In this document: positions 27,601-37,143 of the stretch, piece after piece | Layout: every line of letters begins with the position of its first letter | How positions within the stretch are numbered: position 1 is the first letter of the stretch | Origin: Betaproteobacteria bacterium | Lineage (GTDB): Bacteria > Pseudomonadota > Gammaproteobacteria > Burkholderiales > CAIKXV01 | Length of the DNA: 37,346 nucleotides | NCBI GenBank assembly: GCA_021298815.1 | Contig: JAJTHE010000054.1 | Coordinates: 1-37,346, forward strand | Reading direction: 5' to 3' | Program-made: the position numbers and the translations under genes | Notes under the pieces: model-generated | The model's database searches: none | Seen by the model: the letters and a program-made list of their open reading frames with translations, nothing else | What the model was told of the DNA's origin: nothing

Positions 27601-27662
27601 GCAATCATCAGTGCGCAGGCTGCGAGCCCCGCGCGTAAGACGCTGGAAATGCTTGTGCGCAC
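24606..27662 (-). CDS. fimV: FimV/HubP family polar protein
   Basis: 1018 residues from GTG at 27662 with AAGGA six bases upstream. Signal peptide (1-30), FimV N-terminal domain (31-135, GLGRMTVLSALGQPLNAEIEL), Ala/Pro linker, LysM-like peptidoglycan-binding domain (about 230-287, YGPVRRGETLGKIAESV), coiled coil (about 385-425), Lys-Pro-Glu repeats (427-523), an eight-Pro run, one membrane helix (about 545-563) followed by RRRKG, a cytoplasmic TPR-like unit (about 615-680), a 15-residue Ala run (725-739), an acidic region, and the FimV C-terminal motif with NTKYDLAKAYEEMGDKDGARE. Such proteins mark the cell pole and support type IV pilus and twitching or chromosome/polar organisation. Its place between asd and truA is conserved. 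Confidence 0.95.
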   Translation of the reverse strand: MRTSISSVLRAGLAACALMIAVFLPAAADAAGLGRMTVLSALGQPLNAEIELNATKDELSTMQVRIANADAYRRANLEYSAFVASVRVAIEQRRDGSLIVRATTPRAVNDPFIELLVELVWSSGRLMREYTSLIDPPGFTAADVVAPPVAPSAATKPVVVDPRPVVAAPLAPVAPAVAPAASAASAAPPAAEKPAPAARAAAEKPAPRATRATAAPAAEAPAATAGGSEYGPVRRGETLGKIAESVRPAGVSLDQMLVSLYRENKGAFDGNNMNRLRTGAVLRVPDAAAAGATATGEAAREVRAQAADFNAFRQRVAAAVQDAPPVAADGGPAASGRIATRVEEKAPASAPGSDVLRVSKGDPSKAGGRDPKAAQAAKEEDATARAKALREANERVASLEKMLKDAQRLLDIQSKQLADLQKLAKAEPPKAAEPAKKAEPAKAAEPAKKPEPVKPEPAKPEPAKPEPAKAESKPEPKPAPVVPEAKPEPVAPEPKPEPAVPEAKPEPVAPPVEVAKPKPVPAPPPPPPPPPSFMDQAIAFVTRYMTELALGLVALLGIGALVARRRKGPAESKAKAKAKEAPVATPAAEPKMRPPSLPTDSLVEPMLATKAGIEEVDPLAEAEVYLTYGRENQAEEILREAIAKTPSRHQLHIKLLGIYMKRGDAAAFETVAKQLYASTGGEGEVWAQAASMGASIDPSNPLYAARQSGGSGDRNLSTIAGGAAGAAAAAAAAAAAAAAKAAVRAIDTEKTQILTVEDLKPAEAPTSVDFDFEPAAPGGTTTSTGGDGEFVNIGGAGDGKAAMTATDMDFTLDFGSPEAASVPELPDLPLEPPPDATSTAEADLTFEPVVQSVPGNTPSDMPDPLFQSQATNVLLDSGPPTGSILDFKLEAARAEAADAEPAAGSGQRTMPPLGQDTMIMASPGELVTFDMTHPAGLPQNWQETTLPRVDLDLGETSIDGRNPNKDEHWNDVNTKYDLAKAYEEMGDKDGAREILREVIAEGDEQQKADAETMLARLG
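26070..26384 (-). repeat. Lys-Pro-Glu/Ala repeats and poly-Pro in fimV
   Basis: Tandem units of the PAKPE and AKPEPV kind (residues 427-523) end in eight consecutive Pro (524-531) just before the membrane helix. In DNA they form short near-identical units rich in GGC/TCG on the plus strand. The region likely spans the cell wall as a rigid arm, and may vary in copy number between strains. Confidence 0.85.
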
Positions 27663-27692
27663 GGATCGTCCTTCAGGACTTCTCGGAGTTTG

Positions 27693-27721
27693 AATTTAAC
27701 ATCATAGGTTTACCGATGCAA
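27693..27721 (-). promoter_or_regulatory. Promoter for fimV
   Basis: On the minus strand TTGCAT (27716-27721) and TAAATT (27693-27698) are 17 bases apart, and TG precedes the -10 by one base (extended -10). It lies about 30 bases before the fimV start in a strikingly A/T-rich patch. Confidence 0.45.
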
Positions 27722-27897
27722 GCTCACCCTGTCTCTGATATTACGGCACAAGCGCGGGATTTCTTTGGACTTTTGTTCCACACGAGACACGAGGCCCCCG
27801 TCGCGTGTGGCATCCGCGCAACGGTCGTACTCCTAACGGCGGCGAGAGGTCGGGCTTTAGCGAAGGGTCGCCCAGCCTGCGGCCAGTCGAGCCGCCG
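27722..27897. other. Intergenic region between asd and fimV
   Basis: No gene is convincing here. It holds a 7-bp inverted repeat, CCACACG (27778-27784) and CGTGTGG (27804-27810), followed on the minus strand by AACAAAAG, which could be a weak end signal for asd. An 8-bp repeat ACGGCGGC/GCCGCCGT (27836-27843 and 27891-27898) brackets the asd stop side. Confidence 0.4.
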
Positions 27898-29016
27898 TCA
27901 GTCCAGCAACAGGCGCAGCATCCGCCGCAGCGGCTCCGCGGCCCCCCAGAGCAACTGGTCGCCGACTGTGAACGCAGTCAGGTAGGTGCCACCCATCGGC
28001 AGCTTGCGCAGCCGTCCGATCGGCACCTTCAGTCCGCCGGTGACCGCCGCCGGGGTCAGGCGGGCGAGCGATTCCTCGCGCCGGTTGGGCACCACTTCCA
28101 CCCAGTCGTTGCCGGCCGCGAGCAGCGCCTCGACCTCGGCGAGCGGCAGGTCGCGGGTCAGCTTGAGGGTCAGCGCCTGGGAGTGGCAACGCATCGCGCC
28201 GACGCGCACGCACACCCCGTCGACCGGGATCGGATCCGCCGTACGGCCGAGTATCTTGTTGCACTCGGCCATGGCCTTCCATTCCTCGCGGCTCTGCCCG
28301 TTGCCGAGGTCCTTGTCGATCCAGGGCAGCAGGCTACCGGCGAGCGCATGCCCGAACTGCTCGGTCGGCAGGGCCGGGCTGCGCAGGTGCGCGGCAACCG
28401 CACGGTCGATGTCGAGGATGTTCGACTTCGGATCCGCCAGCAGGCTGCGCACCTGCTCATGCGCGGAACCCATCTGCGCCAGCAGTTCGCGCATGTTCTG
28501 CGCACCGGCGCCGGAGGCGGCCTGGTAGGTCATCGCAGTCACCCACTCGACCAGCCCTTCACGGAACAGGCCGCCCATCGCCATCAGCATCAGGCTCACG
28601 GTGCAGTTGCCGCCGATGAAGTCGCGCCCGCCGGCCGCCAGTGCCGCGTCGATCACGCCACGGTTCACCGGGTCGAGGATGATCACCGCGCCGTCCTGCA
28701 TGCGCAGGGTCGATGCCGCGTCGATCCAGTAGCCGTTCCAGCCCGCCGCGCGCAGCTTCGGGTGCACCGCAGTGGTGTAGTCGCCCCCCTGACAGGAAAT
28801 CAGTACGTCCATCGCGCACAGCGCCGCGACGTCGCCCGCATCGGCGACCACGGGCGCCACGTTCGGCAGCGCGGCGGCGGCCTGCCCGGCCTGGGTGGTG
28901 GAGAACAGCGTGGTGTAGACGAGGTCGAAATCGCGCTCTTCCTGCATGCGCCCGACGAGCACCGAACCGACCATGCCACGCCATCCGATCAGCCCGACCT
29001 TCATCCTCTTCGCCAT
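27898..29016 (-). CDS. asd: Aspartate-semialdehyde dehydrogenase
   Basis: 372 residues from ATG at 29016; a second ATG at 29004 would start at [13 protein letters not shown]. Sequence upstream in frame is not coding-like and would overlap leuB. It reduces aspartyl phosphate to the semialdehyde, the branch point to Lys, Thr, Met and diaminopimelate. The NADP loop is [14 protein letters not shown], the catalytic Cys is C138 in [16 protein letters not shown] and the base is His in [11 protein letters not shown]. Gram-negative type, like E. coli Asd (367 residues). Confidence 0.96.
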   Translation of the reverse strand: MAKRMKVGLIGWRGMVGSVLVGRMQEERDFDLVYTTLFSTTQAGQAAAALPNVAPVVADAGDVAALCAMDVLISCQGGDYTTAVHPKLRAAGWNGYWIDAASTLRMQDGAVIILDPVNRGVIDAALAAGGRDFIGGNCTVSLMLMAMGGLFREGLVEWVTAMTYQAASGAGAQNMRELLAQMGSAHEQVRSLLADPKSNILDIDRAVAAHLRSPALPTEQFGHALAGSLLPWIDKDLGNGQSREEWKAMAECNKILGRTADPIPVDGVCVRVGAMRCHSQALTLKLTRDLPLAEVEALLAAGNDWVEVVPNRREESLARLTPAAVTGGLKVPIGRLRKLPMGGTYLTAFTVGDQLLWGAAEPLRRMLRLLLD

Positions 29017-29065
29017 GGTCCTCTTCCCGTCCTTGCGCCGATGTGTCCTTCGACCGCCGAAACCG

Positions 29066-30136
29066 TCAACCCAGTGCCGCCACCACCGCATCGCCCATCG
29101 CACGCGTGCCGATGGCCGGCTCGCCCTTCTCGGCGATGTCGGAAGTGCGCAGGCCCTTCTGCAGCACCGCGCTCACCGCAGCCTCGATGCGGCGCGCGAA
29201 CGCATCCTGGTCGAGGCTGTAGCGGAGCAGCATCGCCGCCGACAGGATGGTCGCCAGCGGGTTGGCGATGTCCTTGCCCGCGATGTCCGGCGCCGAGCCG
29301 TGGATCGGTTCGTACAGGCCCTTGCCGGCCGCGTCGAGGGAGGCCGACGGCAGCATGCCGATCGAGCCGGTGAGCATCGAGGCCTCGTCGGACAGGATGT
29401 CGCCGAACATGTTGCCGGTGACGATCACGTCGAACTGGCGCGGGTTGCGCAGCAGCTGCATCGCCGCGTTGTCGACGTACATGTGCGAAAGCTCGACCGT
29501 CGGATAGTCCTTCGCAACCTCGGTGACGACATCGCGCCAGAGCTGCGAGGTCTCGAGCACGTTGGCCTTGTCGACCGAGCACAGCCGGCGGTTGCGCTTG
29601 AGCGCCGACTCGAAGCCCACTCGCGCGATGCGCCGGATCTCGGATTCGGCGTAGAGCATCGTGTCGAAGCCCTCCCGCTCGCCAGCCGCATTGGTGCGGA
29701 TGCCGCGCGGCTGGCCGAAATAGATGTCGCCGGTGAGTTCGCGGATGATCAGCACGTCCATGCCCGACACCACCTCGGGCTTGAGCGTCGAGGCGGCGGC
29801 CAGCTCGGGATAGATCACCGCCGGGCGCAGGTTGGCGAACAGCTTCAGTTCCTTGCGCAGGCCGAGGATGGCCTGCTCGGGGCGCTTGTCGCGCGGCAGC
29901 TTGTCCCACTGCCAGCCTCCGACCGAACCGAACAGGATGGCGTCGGCCGAACGCGCGAGGTCGAGCGTCGCCTTCGGCAGCGGATCGCCGGACAGGTCGT
30001 AGGCGGTGCCGCCCACCGGCGCCTCGGCCAGTTCGAGCTTCAGGCCATGGGGCTCCAGCGCACGCAACACGCGCACCGCCTGCGCGATGATCTCGGCGCC
30101 GATGCCATCGCCCGGCAGGACTGCGATCTTCTTCAT
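29066..30136 (-). CDS. leuB: 3-Isopropylmalate dehydrogenase
   Basis: 356 residues. It oxidatively decarboxylates 3-isopropylmalate with NAD in leucine synthesis. Marks are [42 protein letters not shown] (substrate Arg nearby), the metal Asp in [19 protein letters not shown], and [18 protein letters not shown]. It follows leuD by 16 bases and precedes asd by 49. Confidence 0.97.
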   Translation of the reverse strand: MKKIAVLPGDGIGAEIIAQAVRVLRALEPHGLKLELAEAPVGGTAYDLSGDPLPKATLDLARSADAILFGSVGGWQWDKLPRDKRPEQAILGLRKELKLFANLRPAVIYPELAAASTLKPEVVSGMDVLIIRELTGDIYFGQPRGIRTNAAGEREGFDTMLYAESEIRRIARVGFESALKRNRRLCSVDKANVLETSQLWRDVVTEVAKDYPTVELSHMYVDNAAMQLLRNPRQFDVIVTGNMFGDILSDEASMLTGSIGMLPSASLDAAGKGLYEPIHGSAPDIAGKDIANPLATILSAAMLLRYSLDQDAFARRIEAAVSAVLQKGLRTSDIAEKGEPAIGTRAMGDAVVAALG

Positions 30137-30152
30137 GGGGCCTCCGGGCCGT

Positions 30153-30791
30153 CTAGAGGAAAAGCCAGGGCTGAACCGCCCTGTGCTTCGTTTCGAACGC
30201 GCGGATGTGGTCCGCGTGCTGCAGCGTCAGGCCGATCTCGTCCAGGCCGTTCATCAGGCAGTGCTTGCTGAACGGCTCGATGTCGAACCCGAACTGCCTG
30301 CCCGACGGCGTGGTGACCTTCTGGTTCTCGAGGTCGATGTCCAGCCGGTAGCCTTCGCTGGCGAAGGTCTCCTCGAACAGCACGTCCATCTCGGCCTTCG
30401 ACAGTCGGATCGGCAGCAGGCCGTTCTTCAGGCTGTTGCTGTAGAAGATGTCGCCGAAGGACGAGGCGATGACCACCTTGAAGCCATAGTCCTGCAGCGC
30501 CCAGGGCGCATGCTCGCGCGATGACCCGCAGCCGAAGTTCTCGCGGGCGAGCAGCACCTGCGCGCCCTGGAAGCGGGTCTTGTTCAGGATGAAGTCTTCG
30601 TTCAGCGGGCGGTTGCTGTTGTCCATGCCCGGCTCGCCGGTGTCGAGGTAGCGCCAGGAGTCGAACAGGTTCGGGCCGAAGCCGGTGCGCTTGATCGACT
30701 TCAGGAACTGCTTCGGGATCACCGCGTCGGTGTCGACGTTGGCGCGGTCGAGCGGCGCGGCCAGCCCATTCAGTCGGATGAACTTGTCCAT
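30153..30791 (-). CDS. leuD: 3-Isopropylmalate dehydratase small subunit
   Basis: 212 residues from ATG at 30791, two bases after the leuC stop. It forms the swivel subunit with LeuC and isomerises 2- to 3-isopropylmalate. Marks are [30 protein letters not shown], the [16 protein letters not shown] substrate loop and [18 protein letters not shown]. The frame is open upstream over leuC but that part is shadow. Confidence 0.97.
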   Translation of the reverse strand: MDKFIRLNGLAAPLDRANVDTDAVIPKQFLKSIKRTGFGPNLFDSWRYLDTGEPGMDNSNRPLNEDFILNKTRFQGAQVLLARENFGCGSSREHAPWALQDYGFKVVIASSFGDIFYSNSLKNGLLPIRLSKAEMDVLFEETFASEGYRLDIDLENQKVTTPSGRQFGFDIEPFSKHCLMNGLDEIGLTLQHADHIRAFETKHRAVQPWLFL

Positions 30792-30793
30792 GG

Positions 30794-32209
30794 TCAGGCC
30801 CCCTTGCCGAGCATGCGCACGTCTACGAAATGACCGGACACCGCGGCGGCGGCGGCCATTGCCGGGCTGACCAGGTGGGTGCGCCCGCCCGCGCCCTGCC
30901 GGCCTTCGAAGTTGCGGTTCGAGGTCGATGCGCAGCGCTCGCCCGGCTCGAGCCGGTCGTCGTTCATGCCCAGGCACATCGAGCAGCCCGGCTCGCGCCA
31001 TTCGAAGCCGGCGGCGGTGAACACCTCGTGCAGGCCTTCCTTCTCGGCCTGCTCCTTCACCAGCCCGGAACCAGGCACCACCATCGCCAGCTTGACGTTC
31101 GCTGCGACCTTGCGGCCCTTCGCCACCGCGGCCGCCGCACGCAGGTCCTCGATGCGCGAGTTGGTACAGGAACCGATGAACACCTTGTCGATCGCGATGT
31201 CCTGGATGCGCGTGTTGGGCTTCAGGCCCATGTACTTGAGCGCCCGCTCGATGCCGTCGCGGCGTACCGGATCGGTGGCGTCGGCCGGGTCGGGCACGCG
31301 GCCGCCGACCGGGACCACCATCTGCGGGCTGGTGCCCCAGGTGACCTGCGGCTCGATCGACGCGGCCGGCAGGTCGACGACGGCATCGAAACCGGCACCT
31401 TCATCGCTGACCAGCGTGCGCCAGTACGCGACGGCGGCGTCCCACTGCTCGCCCTTCGGCGCGAACGGCCGGCCCTTCACGTAGCCGATCGTCTTGTCGT
31501 CGACCGCCACCATGCCGGCGCGGGCACCCGCCTCGATCGCCATGTTGCAGAGGGTCATCCGGCCCTCGATCGACAGGCCGCGGATCGCCGAGCCGGCGAA
31601 TTCGATCGCATGGCCTGTGCCGCCGGCGGTGCCGATCTTGCCGATCAGCGCCAGCACGATGTCCTTGGCGGTGACGCCGGCGCCGAGGTCGCCCTCGACC
31701 TTGACCAGCATCGACTTCGCCTTCTTCTGCACCAGCGTCTGGGTGGCGAGCACATGCTCGACCTCGGAGGTGCCGATGCCGAACGCCAGCGCGGCCAGCG
31801 CGCCGTGCGTGCTGGTGTGCGAATCGCCGCAGACCAGCGTGGTGCCGGGCAGCGTGAAGCCCTGCTCGGGCCCGATCACGTGCACGATGCCCTGCTGCTT
31901 CGACAGGAACGGGAAGTAGGCGCGCGCGCCGTACTCGCGGATGTTCGCGTCCAGCGTGTCGACCTGCAGCTTGGACACCGGGTCCTTGATGCCGCCGGCC
32001 CAGTCGCGGGTGGGCGTGTTGTGGTCGGCCGTCGACATGATGGAATTGACGTTCCAGGGCTTGCGCCCGGCGATCTTCAGCCCCTCGAACGCCTGCGGGC
32101 TGGTCACCTCGTGCACCAGGTGGCGGTCGATGTAGAGCAGCACCGTGCCGTCGTCCTGGGTGTGGACGACGTGGCTGTCGAACAGCTTGTCGTAGAGCGT
32201 GAGGGCCAT
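30794..32209 (-). CDS. leuC: 3-Isopropylmalate dehydratase large subunit
   Basis: 471 residues, the usual size. The aconitase-type 4Fe-4S ligands are C348 (GSCTNSR), C409 and C412 (GCSMCLGMN). [31 protein letters not shown] is the signature block. First gene of a leuC-leuD-leuB run; leuA is not in the window. ATG at 32209 has only a weak Shine-Dalgarno. Confidence 0.97.
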   Translation of the reverse strand: MALTLYDKLFDSHVVHTQDDGTVLLYIDRHLVHEVTSPQAFEGLKIAGRKPWNVNSIMSTADHNTPTRDWAGGIKDPVSKLQVDTLDANIREYGARAYFPFLSKQQGIVHVIGPEQGFTLPGTTLVCGDSHTSTHGALAALAFGIGTSEVEHVLATQTLVQKKAKSMLVKVEGDLGAGVTAKDIVLALIGKIGTAGGTGHAIEFAGSAIRGLSIEGRMTLCNMAIEAGARAGMVAVDDKTIGYVKGRPFAPKGEQWDAAVAYWRTLVSDEGAGFDAVVDLPAASIEPQVTWGTSPQMVVPVGGRVPDPADATDPVRRDGIERALKYMGLKPNTRIQDIAIDKVFIGSCTNSRIEDLRAAAAVAKGRKVAANVKLAMVVPGSGLVKEQAEKEGLHEVFTAAGFEWREPGCSMCLGMNDDRLEPGERCASTSNRNFEGRQGAGGRTHLVSPAMAAAAAVSGHFVDVRMLGKGA

Positions 32210-32239
32210 GGTCTCGGGCGCACCGTTGATGAACCCGCG

Positions 32240-32248
32240 ATTATGTCA
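32240..32248 (-). promoter_or_regulatory. Extended -10 promoter for the leu genes
   Basis: TGA-CATAAT on the minus strand gives an extended -10 (5 of 6 matches) some 30 bases before leuC. No -35 is recognisable, as the sequence upstream is almost pure G/C. No leader peptide with Leu codons is visible in the short leader. Confidence 0.4.
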
Positions 32249-32296
32249 TGGAGCCCGCCCGTCCGGCGGCGCCGGTGCGGACACGGGCCAGCGCCG

Positions 32297-32317
32297 CCCC
32301 CCGCCCTCCCCGCTCCC
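32297..32317 (-). other. Putative G-quadruplex between the sulfatase gene and leuC
   Basis: On the minus strand GGG-AGC-GGGG-A-GGG-C-GGGGGG gives four G-runs with loops of 1-3 bases, a canonical quadruplex pattern. It sits after the sulfatase stop and before the leuC promoter. The rest of the gap (32210-32336) holds no gene. Confidence 0.5.
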
Positions 32318-32336
32318 GCGCCGCAGCCCCCCGGCC

Positions 32337-33746
32337 CTACAGACCGACCGAAGCGGCGACCAGGCGGGCGAGTTCTGCGCGCAGCTGCCTGCGCACCTCG
32401 GTGCACGCCGGGTCGTCGATCAGGTTCTTCATCTCGTACGGATCCCGCTCGAGGTCGAACAGTTCGTCCAGTTCGCCGTCGTCGCCCCGGTTCACCCAGT
32501 GGATCAGCTTGTAGCGGTCGGTGCGCACCGCCTTGTACGACATGCCGATCAGCCACGGCATCGCGTTCTCGCTGAAGTACTCGCACATGATCGAGTCGCG
32601 CCAGCCCGGGGTGGTTCCGCGCGGCCGGCCTTCCATCAGGGGCAACAACGACAGGCCCTGGACCTGCGCACCCGGCGTGCCACCGGCCAGCGCGATGCAG
32701 GTCGGGGCGATGTCCAGCGCCAGCACCAGGTCGTCGATCTGCGTGCCCGCCTTCACCCGCGGCGGATAGCGGAAGGTGAACGGCGAGCGGATGCCCTCTT
32801 CGTAGGCGAACCGGCGCTCCAGGCCCAGCCCGTGCTCGCCGAAGAAATAGCCGTTGTCGCCCAGGAACAGGATGAACGTGTCGTCGAGCTGGCCGCTCTT
32901 CTCCAGCGCGTCGAACAGCTGGCCGACGCCCTCGTCGACCGAGGCCATCATGCGCGCGCGCAGGCGCATCTCTTCCTGGTCGCCGCTCTTCACCGACTCC
33001 AGCAGCGCCTGCGAGGTCTCGGTGGCCTTGATCTCGAACGCCTCGCGCCACACCGGCTTGTCCTTCACCACCTCCGACATCGGGATCACGTTCGGCCGCG
33101 GCGGGAACATCGCGCCTTCGTACAGCCCTTCATGGCGCGGCGCCGGCTTGTAGCCGTTGCCCGGGTCGAGCGTGAGCTTGCCGTCGGCCGCCTGCACCGC
33201 GTCCGGGTGTACCGCCTTGTGCGCGAAGAACAGCGAGAACGGCTTGTCGCGCTTGCGCGAGACGAACTCGACCGCGCGCTGGTTGAGCAGGTCGGTGATG
33301 TAGCCGTCGTACTTCGTGTAGACCCCGTTCTCGTTCAGGCGCGGGTTGAACAGGTTGCCATGGCCGTCGAAGCTGACCCAGTGGTCGTAGCCCGGGCGCG
33401 GCCCGCCCTCGTTGCCCATGTGCCACTTGCCGATGTGCGCGGTCTCGTAGCCGAGCTTCTGCAGTTCGAGGTGGTAGTTGGGCAGCCGGTGGCTGTGCGC
33501 ATCGCGCGCGACGTTGTCGATGATGCCGTGCCGGCTCGCATACTGGCCGGTGACGATCGAAGCCCGGTTCGGCGAACACAGCGGCGTCGTGTGGAAGGCC
33601 CGGCTGCACAGCGCGCCCTCGGCCGCGATGCGGTCGATGTTCGGCGTCTTCATGTACGGATGGCCGCCGGCACCGAACTCGTCGAAGCGCAGGTCGTCGA
33701 TCAGGATCACCAGCAGGTTGGGTCGCTTCACGGGTGTCGTCTCCAT
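32337..33746 (-). CDS. Type I sulfatase family hydrolase
   Basis: 469 residues from ATG at 33746, ten bases after the M48 protease stop; residues further upstream are not coding-like. The alkaline-phosphatase fold sulfatase marks are NLLVILIDDLR (metal Asp pair), PLCSPNRASIVTG (formylglycine Cys57 in CxPxR), AHIGKWHMG (catalytic Lys and His) and LFLGDNGYFFGEHG (metal Asp/Asn). It cleaves sulfate or possibly phosphonate monoesters of unknown identity. No signal peptide is visible, so it may be cytoplasmic like choline-sulfatase relatives. A formylglycine-generating enzyme is not in the window. Confidence 0.92.
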   Translation of the reverse strand: METTPVKRPNLLVILIDDLRFDEFGAGGHPYMKTPNIDRIAAEGALCSRAFHTTPLCSPNRASIVTGQYASRHGIIDNVARDAHSHRLPNYHLELQKLGYETAHIGKWHMGNEGGPRPGYDHWVSFDGHGNLFNPRLNENGVYTKYDGYITDLLNQRAVEFVSRKRDKPFSLFFAHKAVHPDAVQAADGKLTLDPGNGYKPAPRHEGLYEGAMFPPRPNVIPMSEVVKDKPVWREAFEIKATETSQALLESVKSGDQEEMRLRARMMASVDEGVGQLFDALEKSGQLDDTFILFLGDNGYFFGEHGLGLERRFAYEEGIRSPFTFRYPPRVKAGTQIDDLVLALDIAPTCIALAGGTPGAQVQGLSLLPLMEGRPRGTTPGWRDSIMCEYFSENAMPWLIGMSYKAVRTDRYKLIHWVNRGDDGELDELFDLERDPYEMKNLIDDPACTEVRRQLRAELARLVAASVGL

Positions 33747-33756
33747 TCTTCGATGT

Positions 33757-34605
33757 TCAGCGCGGCTTGTAGATCGCCAGGGCCTCGGGCAGCATCGCCT
33801 CGATGTCTCGGATGCGGCTGGCATTGGACGGGTGGGTGGACATCCACTCGGGCGTCGACCGGCCCATCTTCGCGGAGGCTTCCGCCATGCGCACCCACAG
33901 GTCGCGCGCCGCGCGCGGATCGTAGCCCGCCCGAGCCATGTACGTCATGCCCAGCCGATCGGCTTCGGTCTCCTGCAGCCGCGAGAACGGCAGGATCACG
34001 CCCAGGGTCGCACCGGCACCGAGCGCGCCCAGCAGCGCCTGGGTGCTGGCCGAATCGCGGCCACTGGCGCCGGCGGCGATCGCACCCGCGGTCAGGCCGG
34101 CCTGCACCAGCAGCCCCTGGCTCATCCGCTCGGCGCCGTGGCGCGCGGTCGCATGCGCGACTTCGTGGCCGATCACCGCGGCCAGCCCTGCCTCGTCGCG
34201 GGTGATCGGCAGGATGCCGGTGTAGACCGCCACCTTGCCGCCCGGCAACGCGAAGGCGTTGACCATCTTGTCGTTGTCGATCAGCTTGAATTCCCACTGG
34301 AAATCGGTGCGCCCGGTCGCCGCGGCGATGCGCGCGCCGACCCGGGCCAGCAGCGCGTTCTTCGCCGGGTCGGTGGACAGGCGCTCCTTCTTCAGGATCT
34401 CCTGGTAGGCCTGCAGGCCGAGCTTCACCTCGTCGCTCGGCGACAGCAGGATCAGCTGGCTGCGCCCGGAGATCGGTGCCGTCTCGCAGCTCACCAGCAT
34501 CGGCCCGAGGCCGAGCGCGAGCACCAGCGCACCGGCGAGCGAGCGCAGGCGGCGCGCACCCGGGCGACCTCCGGCGATGGACTGGACTGGCTGGCTCGTT
34601 GTCAT
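33757..34605 (-). CDS. M48-family metalloprotease lipoprotein
   Basis: 282 residues from ATG at 34605 with GGAG/AGGGA just upstream. A hydrophobic segment ends in the lipobox LVSC (Cys40), so it is probably a lipoprotein of the periplasm. The zinc site is HEVAH (147-151) with a downstream ETEADRLG supplying the third ligand; STHPSNASRI is typical. Members resemble LoiP/YcaL or the catalytic half of BepA, which degrade misassembled outer-membrane proteins; no C-terminal TPR as in BepA is present. The frame is open upstream over the MFS gene, which is shadow. Confidence 0.92.
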   Translation of the reverse strand: MTTSQPVQSIAGGRPGARRLRSLAGALVLALGLGPMLVSCETAPISGRSQLILLSPSDEVKLGLQAYQEILKKERLSTDPAKNALLARVGARIAAATGRTDFQWEFKLIDNDKMVNAFALPGGKVAVYTGILPITRDEAGLAAVIGHEVAHATARHGAERMSQGLLVQAGLTAGAIAAGASGRDSASTQALLGALGAGATLGVILPFSRLQETEADRLGMTYMARAGYDPRAARDLWVRMAEASAKMGRSTPEWMSTHPSNASRIRDIEAMLPEALAIYKPR

Positions 34606-34712
34606 TTCCCTCTCCTCCCGTTCGGCGGCCACGGAGTCGCGGCTGCGGCGGGCTGCATGCAAGACGCGTCCCCGCCGCCGCCGCACCGTTTCCCCGACAT
34701 TACCGCAGCCGC

Positions 34713-35891
34713 TCAACCCGCGGGCGGCGGATGGTCGGGCACCCGCCCGCGCACCGAGGCGAGCAGCAGCAGGAAGCCGAGCGCGGCCGCCACCGCGGCC
34801 AGCGTGAACGTGACAGCAGGTCCGTATGCAGACCAGGCGAGGCCGGAGGCGAAGCCGCCCAGGGTGCCGCCAGCGCCGAACGACAGTGCCGTGTACAGCG
34901 CCTGTCCCTTCGCCTGGTGCGCGCCCTGGAACCAGCGATGGATCAGCCCGATCGCCGCCGCATGGTAGGCGCCGAAGGTCGCCGCATGCATCGTCTGCGC
35001 CAGCACCAGCGCCACCGGCGACTGCACCAGCCAGCCGATCAGCAGGAAGCGCAGCACCGCGATCGCGAACGTCGCGACCAGCAGCCGGTACAGGCCGATG
35101 CGCGCGACCAGCTGCGGCATCCACCAGAACACCGCCACCTCGCACACCACGCCCAGCGCCCACAGCCAGCCGACCGCCGACTTGCTGTAGCCGTTGTCGA
35201 CCAGGTGGACCGAGAAGAACGAGTAGTAGGCACCGTGCGCGGTCGCCATCAGGAAACAGGCGCCGAGCAGGCCGGCGACCTCGGGACGCTTCAGGATCGA
35301 CCGCGCCGGCACGTCTTCGCGCGCCGCACGATGCGCCGCGGATTCCGGCACCTGCCAGGTCGCCACCAGCGCCACCGCATAGATCGCGATCACCAGCCAG
35401 AGCCAGTCGCGCAGCGTCGCGAAGTCGAGGAAATAGCCGATGCCGACCACCGAGAAGATGAAGCCGACCGAGCCCCACAGGCGGATGCGCGCATAGCGGC
35501 CGGTGTCGCCGCGGACATGGCCGAAGGTAGTCGCCTCGGCCAGCGGCATGGTGGCGCTGGTGAAGGCGCTCATCACCGCCAGCGTGATGAACATCGCGAG
35601 GAAGCTGTTGCCGGCGAACAGGCCGAACATCGCGATGCCGCCGGCCAGCGCGGTCAGCCGCACGATGTGCATCCGGCTGCCGCGGCGGTCGGCCAGCACG
35701 CCCCAGAGCATCGGCGCGAACATGCGCGAGGACTGGTTCACCGCCATCAGCAGCCCGATCTGCACGGCGGTCATGCCGACCGAATCGAAGTACAGGCTCA
35801 GGTAGGGCGTGAAGCCGCCGACGTACGCGAAGTAGAAGAAATAGAACGCGCCGAGCGACCACGCGGTACGCGTGGGCAACGGGGACGTCAT
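34713..35891 (-). CDS. MFS transporter (HcaT / nucleoside-H+ symporter-like)
   Basis: 392 residues from ATG at 35891; upstream in-frame sequence is Arg-rich shadow over aroC. About twelve membrane helices are visible. The opening LGAFYFFYFAYVGGFTPYLSLYFDSVGMTAVQIGLL and LWGVLADRRGSR (loop 2-3 motif) resemble the MFS_1-like group that includes E. coli HcaT, a 3-phenylpropionate transporter. The substrate is unknown. It lies 34 bases after aroC on the same strand and probably shares its transcript. Confidence 0.88.
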   Translation of the reverse strand: MTSPLPTRTAWSLGAFYFFYFAYVGGFTPYLSLYFDSVGMTAVQIGLLMAVNQSSRMFAPMLWGVLADRRGSRMHIVRLTALAGGIAMFGLFAGNSFLAMFITLAVMSAFTSATMPLAEATTFGHVRGDTGRYARIRLWGSVGFIFSVVGIGYFLDFATLRDWLWLVIAIYAVALVATWQVPESAAHRAAREDVPARSILKRPEVAGLLGACFLMATAHGAYYSFFSVHLVDNGYSKSAVGWLWALGVVCEVAVFWWMPQLVARIGLYRLLVATFAIAVLRFLLIGWLVQSPVALVLAQTMHAATFGAYHAAAIGLIHRWFQGAHQAKGQALYTALSFGAGGTLGGFASGLAWSAYGPAVTFTLAAVAAALGFLLLLASVRGRVPDHPPPAG

Positions 35892-35925
35892 GGTGCGCGC
35901 TGCAGCGCCGGCACCGGCTGCAGGC

Positions 35926-37092
35926 TCAGGCCTCCGACGGGTCGGAGTCCTCGCGCGTCGATGCCGCGCCGGGCGCCTGGCCCGGCGCTGCGGCCGGCGC
36001 CAGCGCGGCGATGCGCGGCGTCGCCACCACCACGTCCGCGTTCTGCGCGCGATGGCGCAGCGCATGGTCGATCAGGGTCAGTGCCAGCATCGACTCGCAG
36101 ATCGGCGTCGCACGGATGCCGACGCAGGGATCGTGGCGTCCGGTGGTCTCGACGATCACCGGCGCGCCGCTGCGGTCGATCGACCGGCGCGGCAGGCGGA
36201 TCGACGAGGTCGGCTTCACCGCGACATGCACGACGATGTCCTGCCCGGTCGAGATGCCGCCGAGCACGCCGCCGGCATTGTTCGACAGGAAGCCTTCCGG
36301 CGTCATCTCGTCGCCATGCACCGTGCCCGGCTGGGTCACCGACTCGAAGCCGGCGCCGATCTCCACGCCCTTCACCGCATTGATGTTCATCATCGCCCAG
36401 GCGATGTCGGCATCGAGCCGGTCGTACACCGGCTCGCCCCAGCCGACCGGTACCCCGGTGGCGACGGTGGTGATCTTCGCACCGCAGGAGTCGCCCGACT
36501 TGCGCAGCCGGTCCATGAACGCCTCGAGCTCCGGCACGATGTCCGGGTCGGCCGAGAAGAACGGATTGTCGTACACGCCATCCCAGGACTTGAACGGCAG
36601 CGGGATCGGCCCGAGCTGCGACATGCGGCCGCGGATCACGATGCCGTAGCGCTCGTTCAGCCACTTCTTCGCGATGGCACCTGCGGCGCAGCGCACCGCC
36701 GTCTCGCGTGCCGAGCTGCGCCCGCCGCCGCGATAGTCGCGCTCGCCGAACTTCTGCCAGTAGGTGTAGTCGGCATGGCCGGGGCGGAACGTGTCCTTGA
36801 TCTTCGAGTAGTCCTTCGAGCGCGCATCGACATTGCGGATCAGCAGGCCGATCGGCGTGCCGGTGGTTCGCCCCTCGAACACGCCGGAAAGGATCTCGAC
36901 CACGTCATCCTCGCGCCGCTGGGTGACATGGCGCGAGGTGCCCGGCTTGCGCCGGTCGAGCTCTATCTGGATGTCCGCCTCGGTCAGCGCCATCCCCGGC
37001 GGGCAGCCATCGACTACGCAGCCGATCGCGGGGCCGTGGCTTTCGCCGAACGAGGTGACGGTGAACAGGGTACCGAGCGTGCTTCCGGACAT
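35926..37092 (-). CDS. aroC: Chorismate synthase
   Basis: 388 residues from ATG at 37092; a TTG at 37134 in frame is unlikely. It makes chorismate from EPSP with reduced FMN, the last step of the shikimate pathway. Signatures are [18 protein letters not shown], the [17 protein letters not shown] block, and a C-terminal [18 protein letters not shown]. The tail (last 25 residues) is Ala/Pro-rich. No clear Shine-Dalgarno. Supplies chorismate for the trp genes encoded further left. Confidence 0.97.
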   Translation of the reverse strand: MSGSTLGTLFTVTSFGESHGPAIGCVVDGCPPGMALTEADIQIELDRRKPGTSRHVTQRREDDVVEILSGVFEGRTTGTPIGLLIRNVDARSKDYSKIKDTFRPGHADYTYWQKFGERDYRGGGRSSARETAVRCAAGAIAKKWLNERYGIVIRGRMSQLGPIPLPFKSWDGVYDNPFFSADPDIVPELEAFMDRLRKSGDSCGAKITTVATGVPVGWGEPVYDRLDADIAWAMMNINAVKGVEIGAGFESVTQPGTVHGDEMTPEGFLSNNAGGVLGGISTGQDIVVHVAVKPTSSIRLPRRSIDRSGAPVIVETTGRHDPCVGIRATPICESMLALTLIDHALRHRAQNADVVVATPRIAALAPAAAPGQAPGAASTREDSDPSEA

Positions 37093-37143
37093 GGCAGGAC
37101 GAGGCAACCCGGAGACGGGTAACCGTGATGACAATGGACGTCG

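Noticed and set aside
27611..27985. Small plus-strand frame across the asd-fimV gap
   Set aside because: It overlaps both flanking genes, turns Arg/Ser-rich, has no good Shine-Dalgarno and resembles nothing I know.
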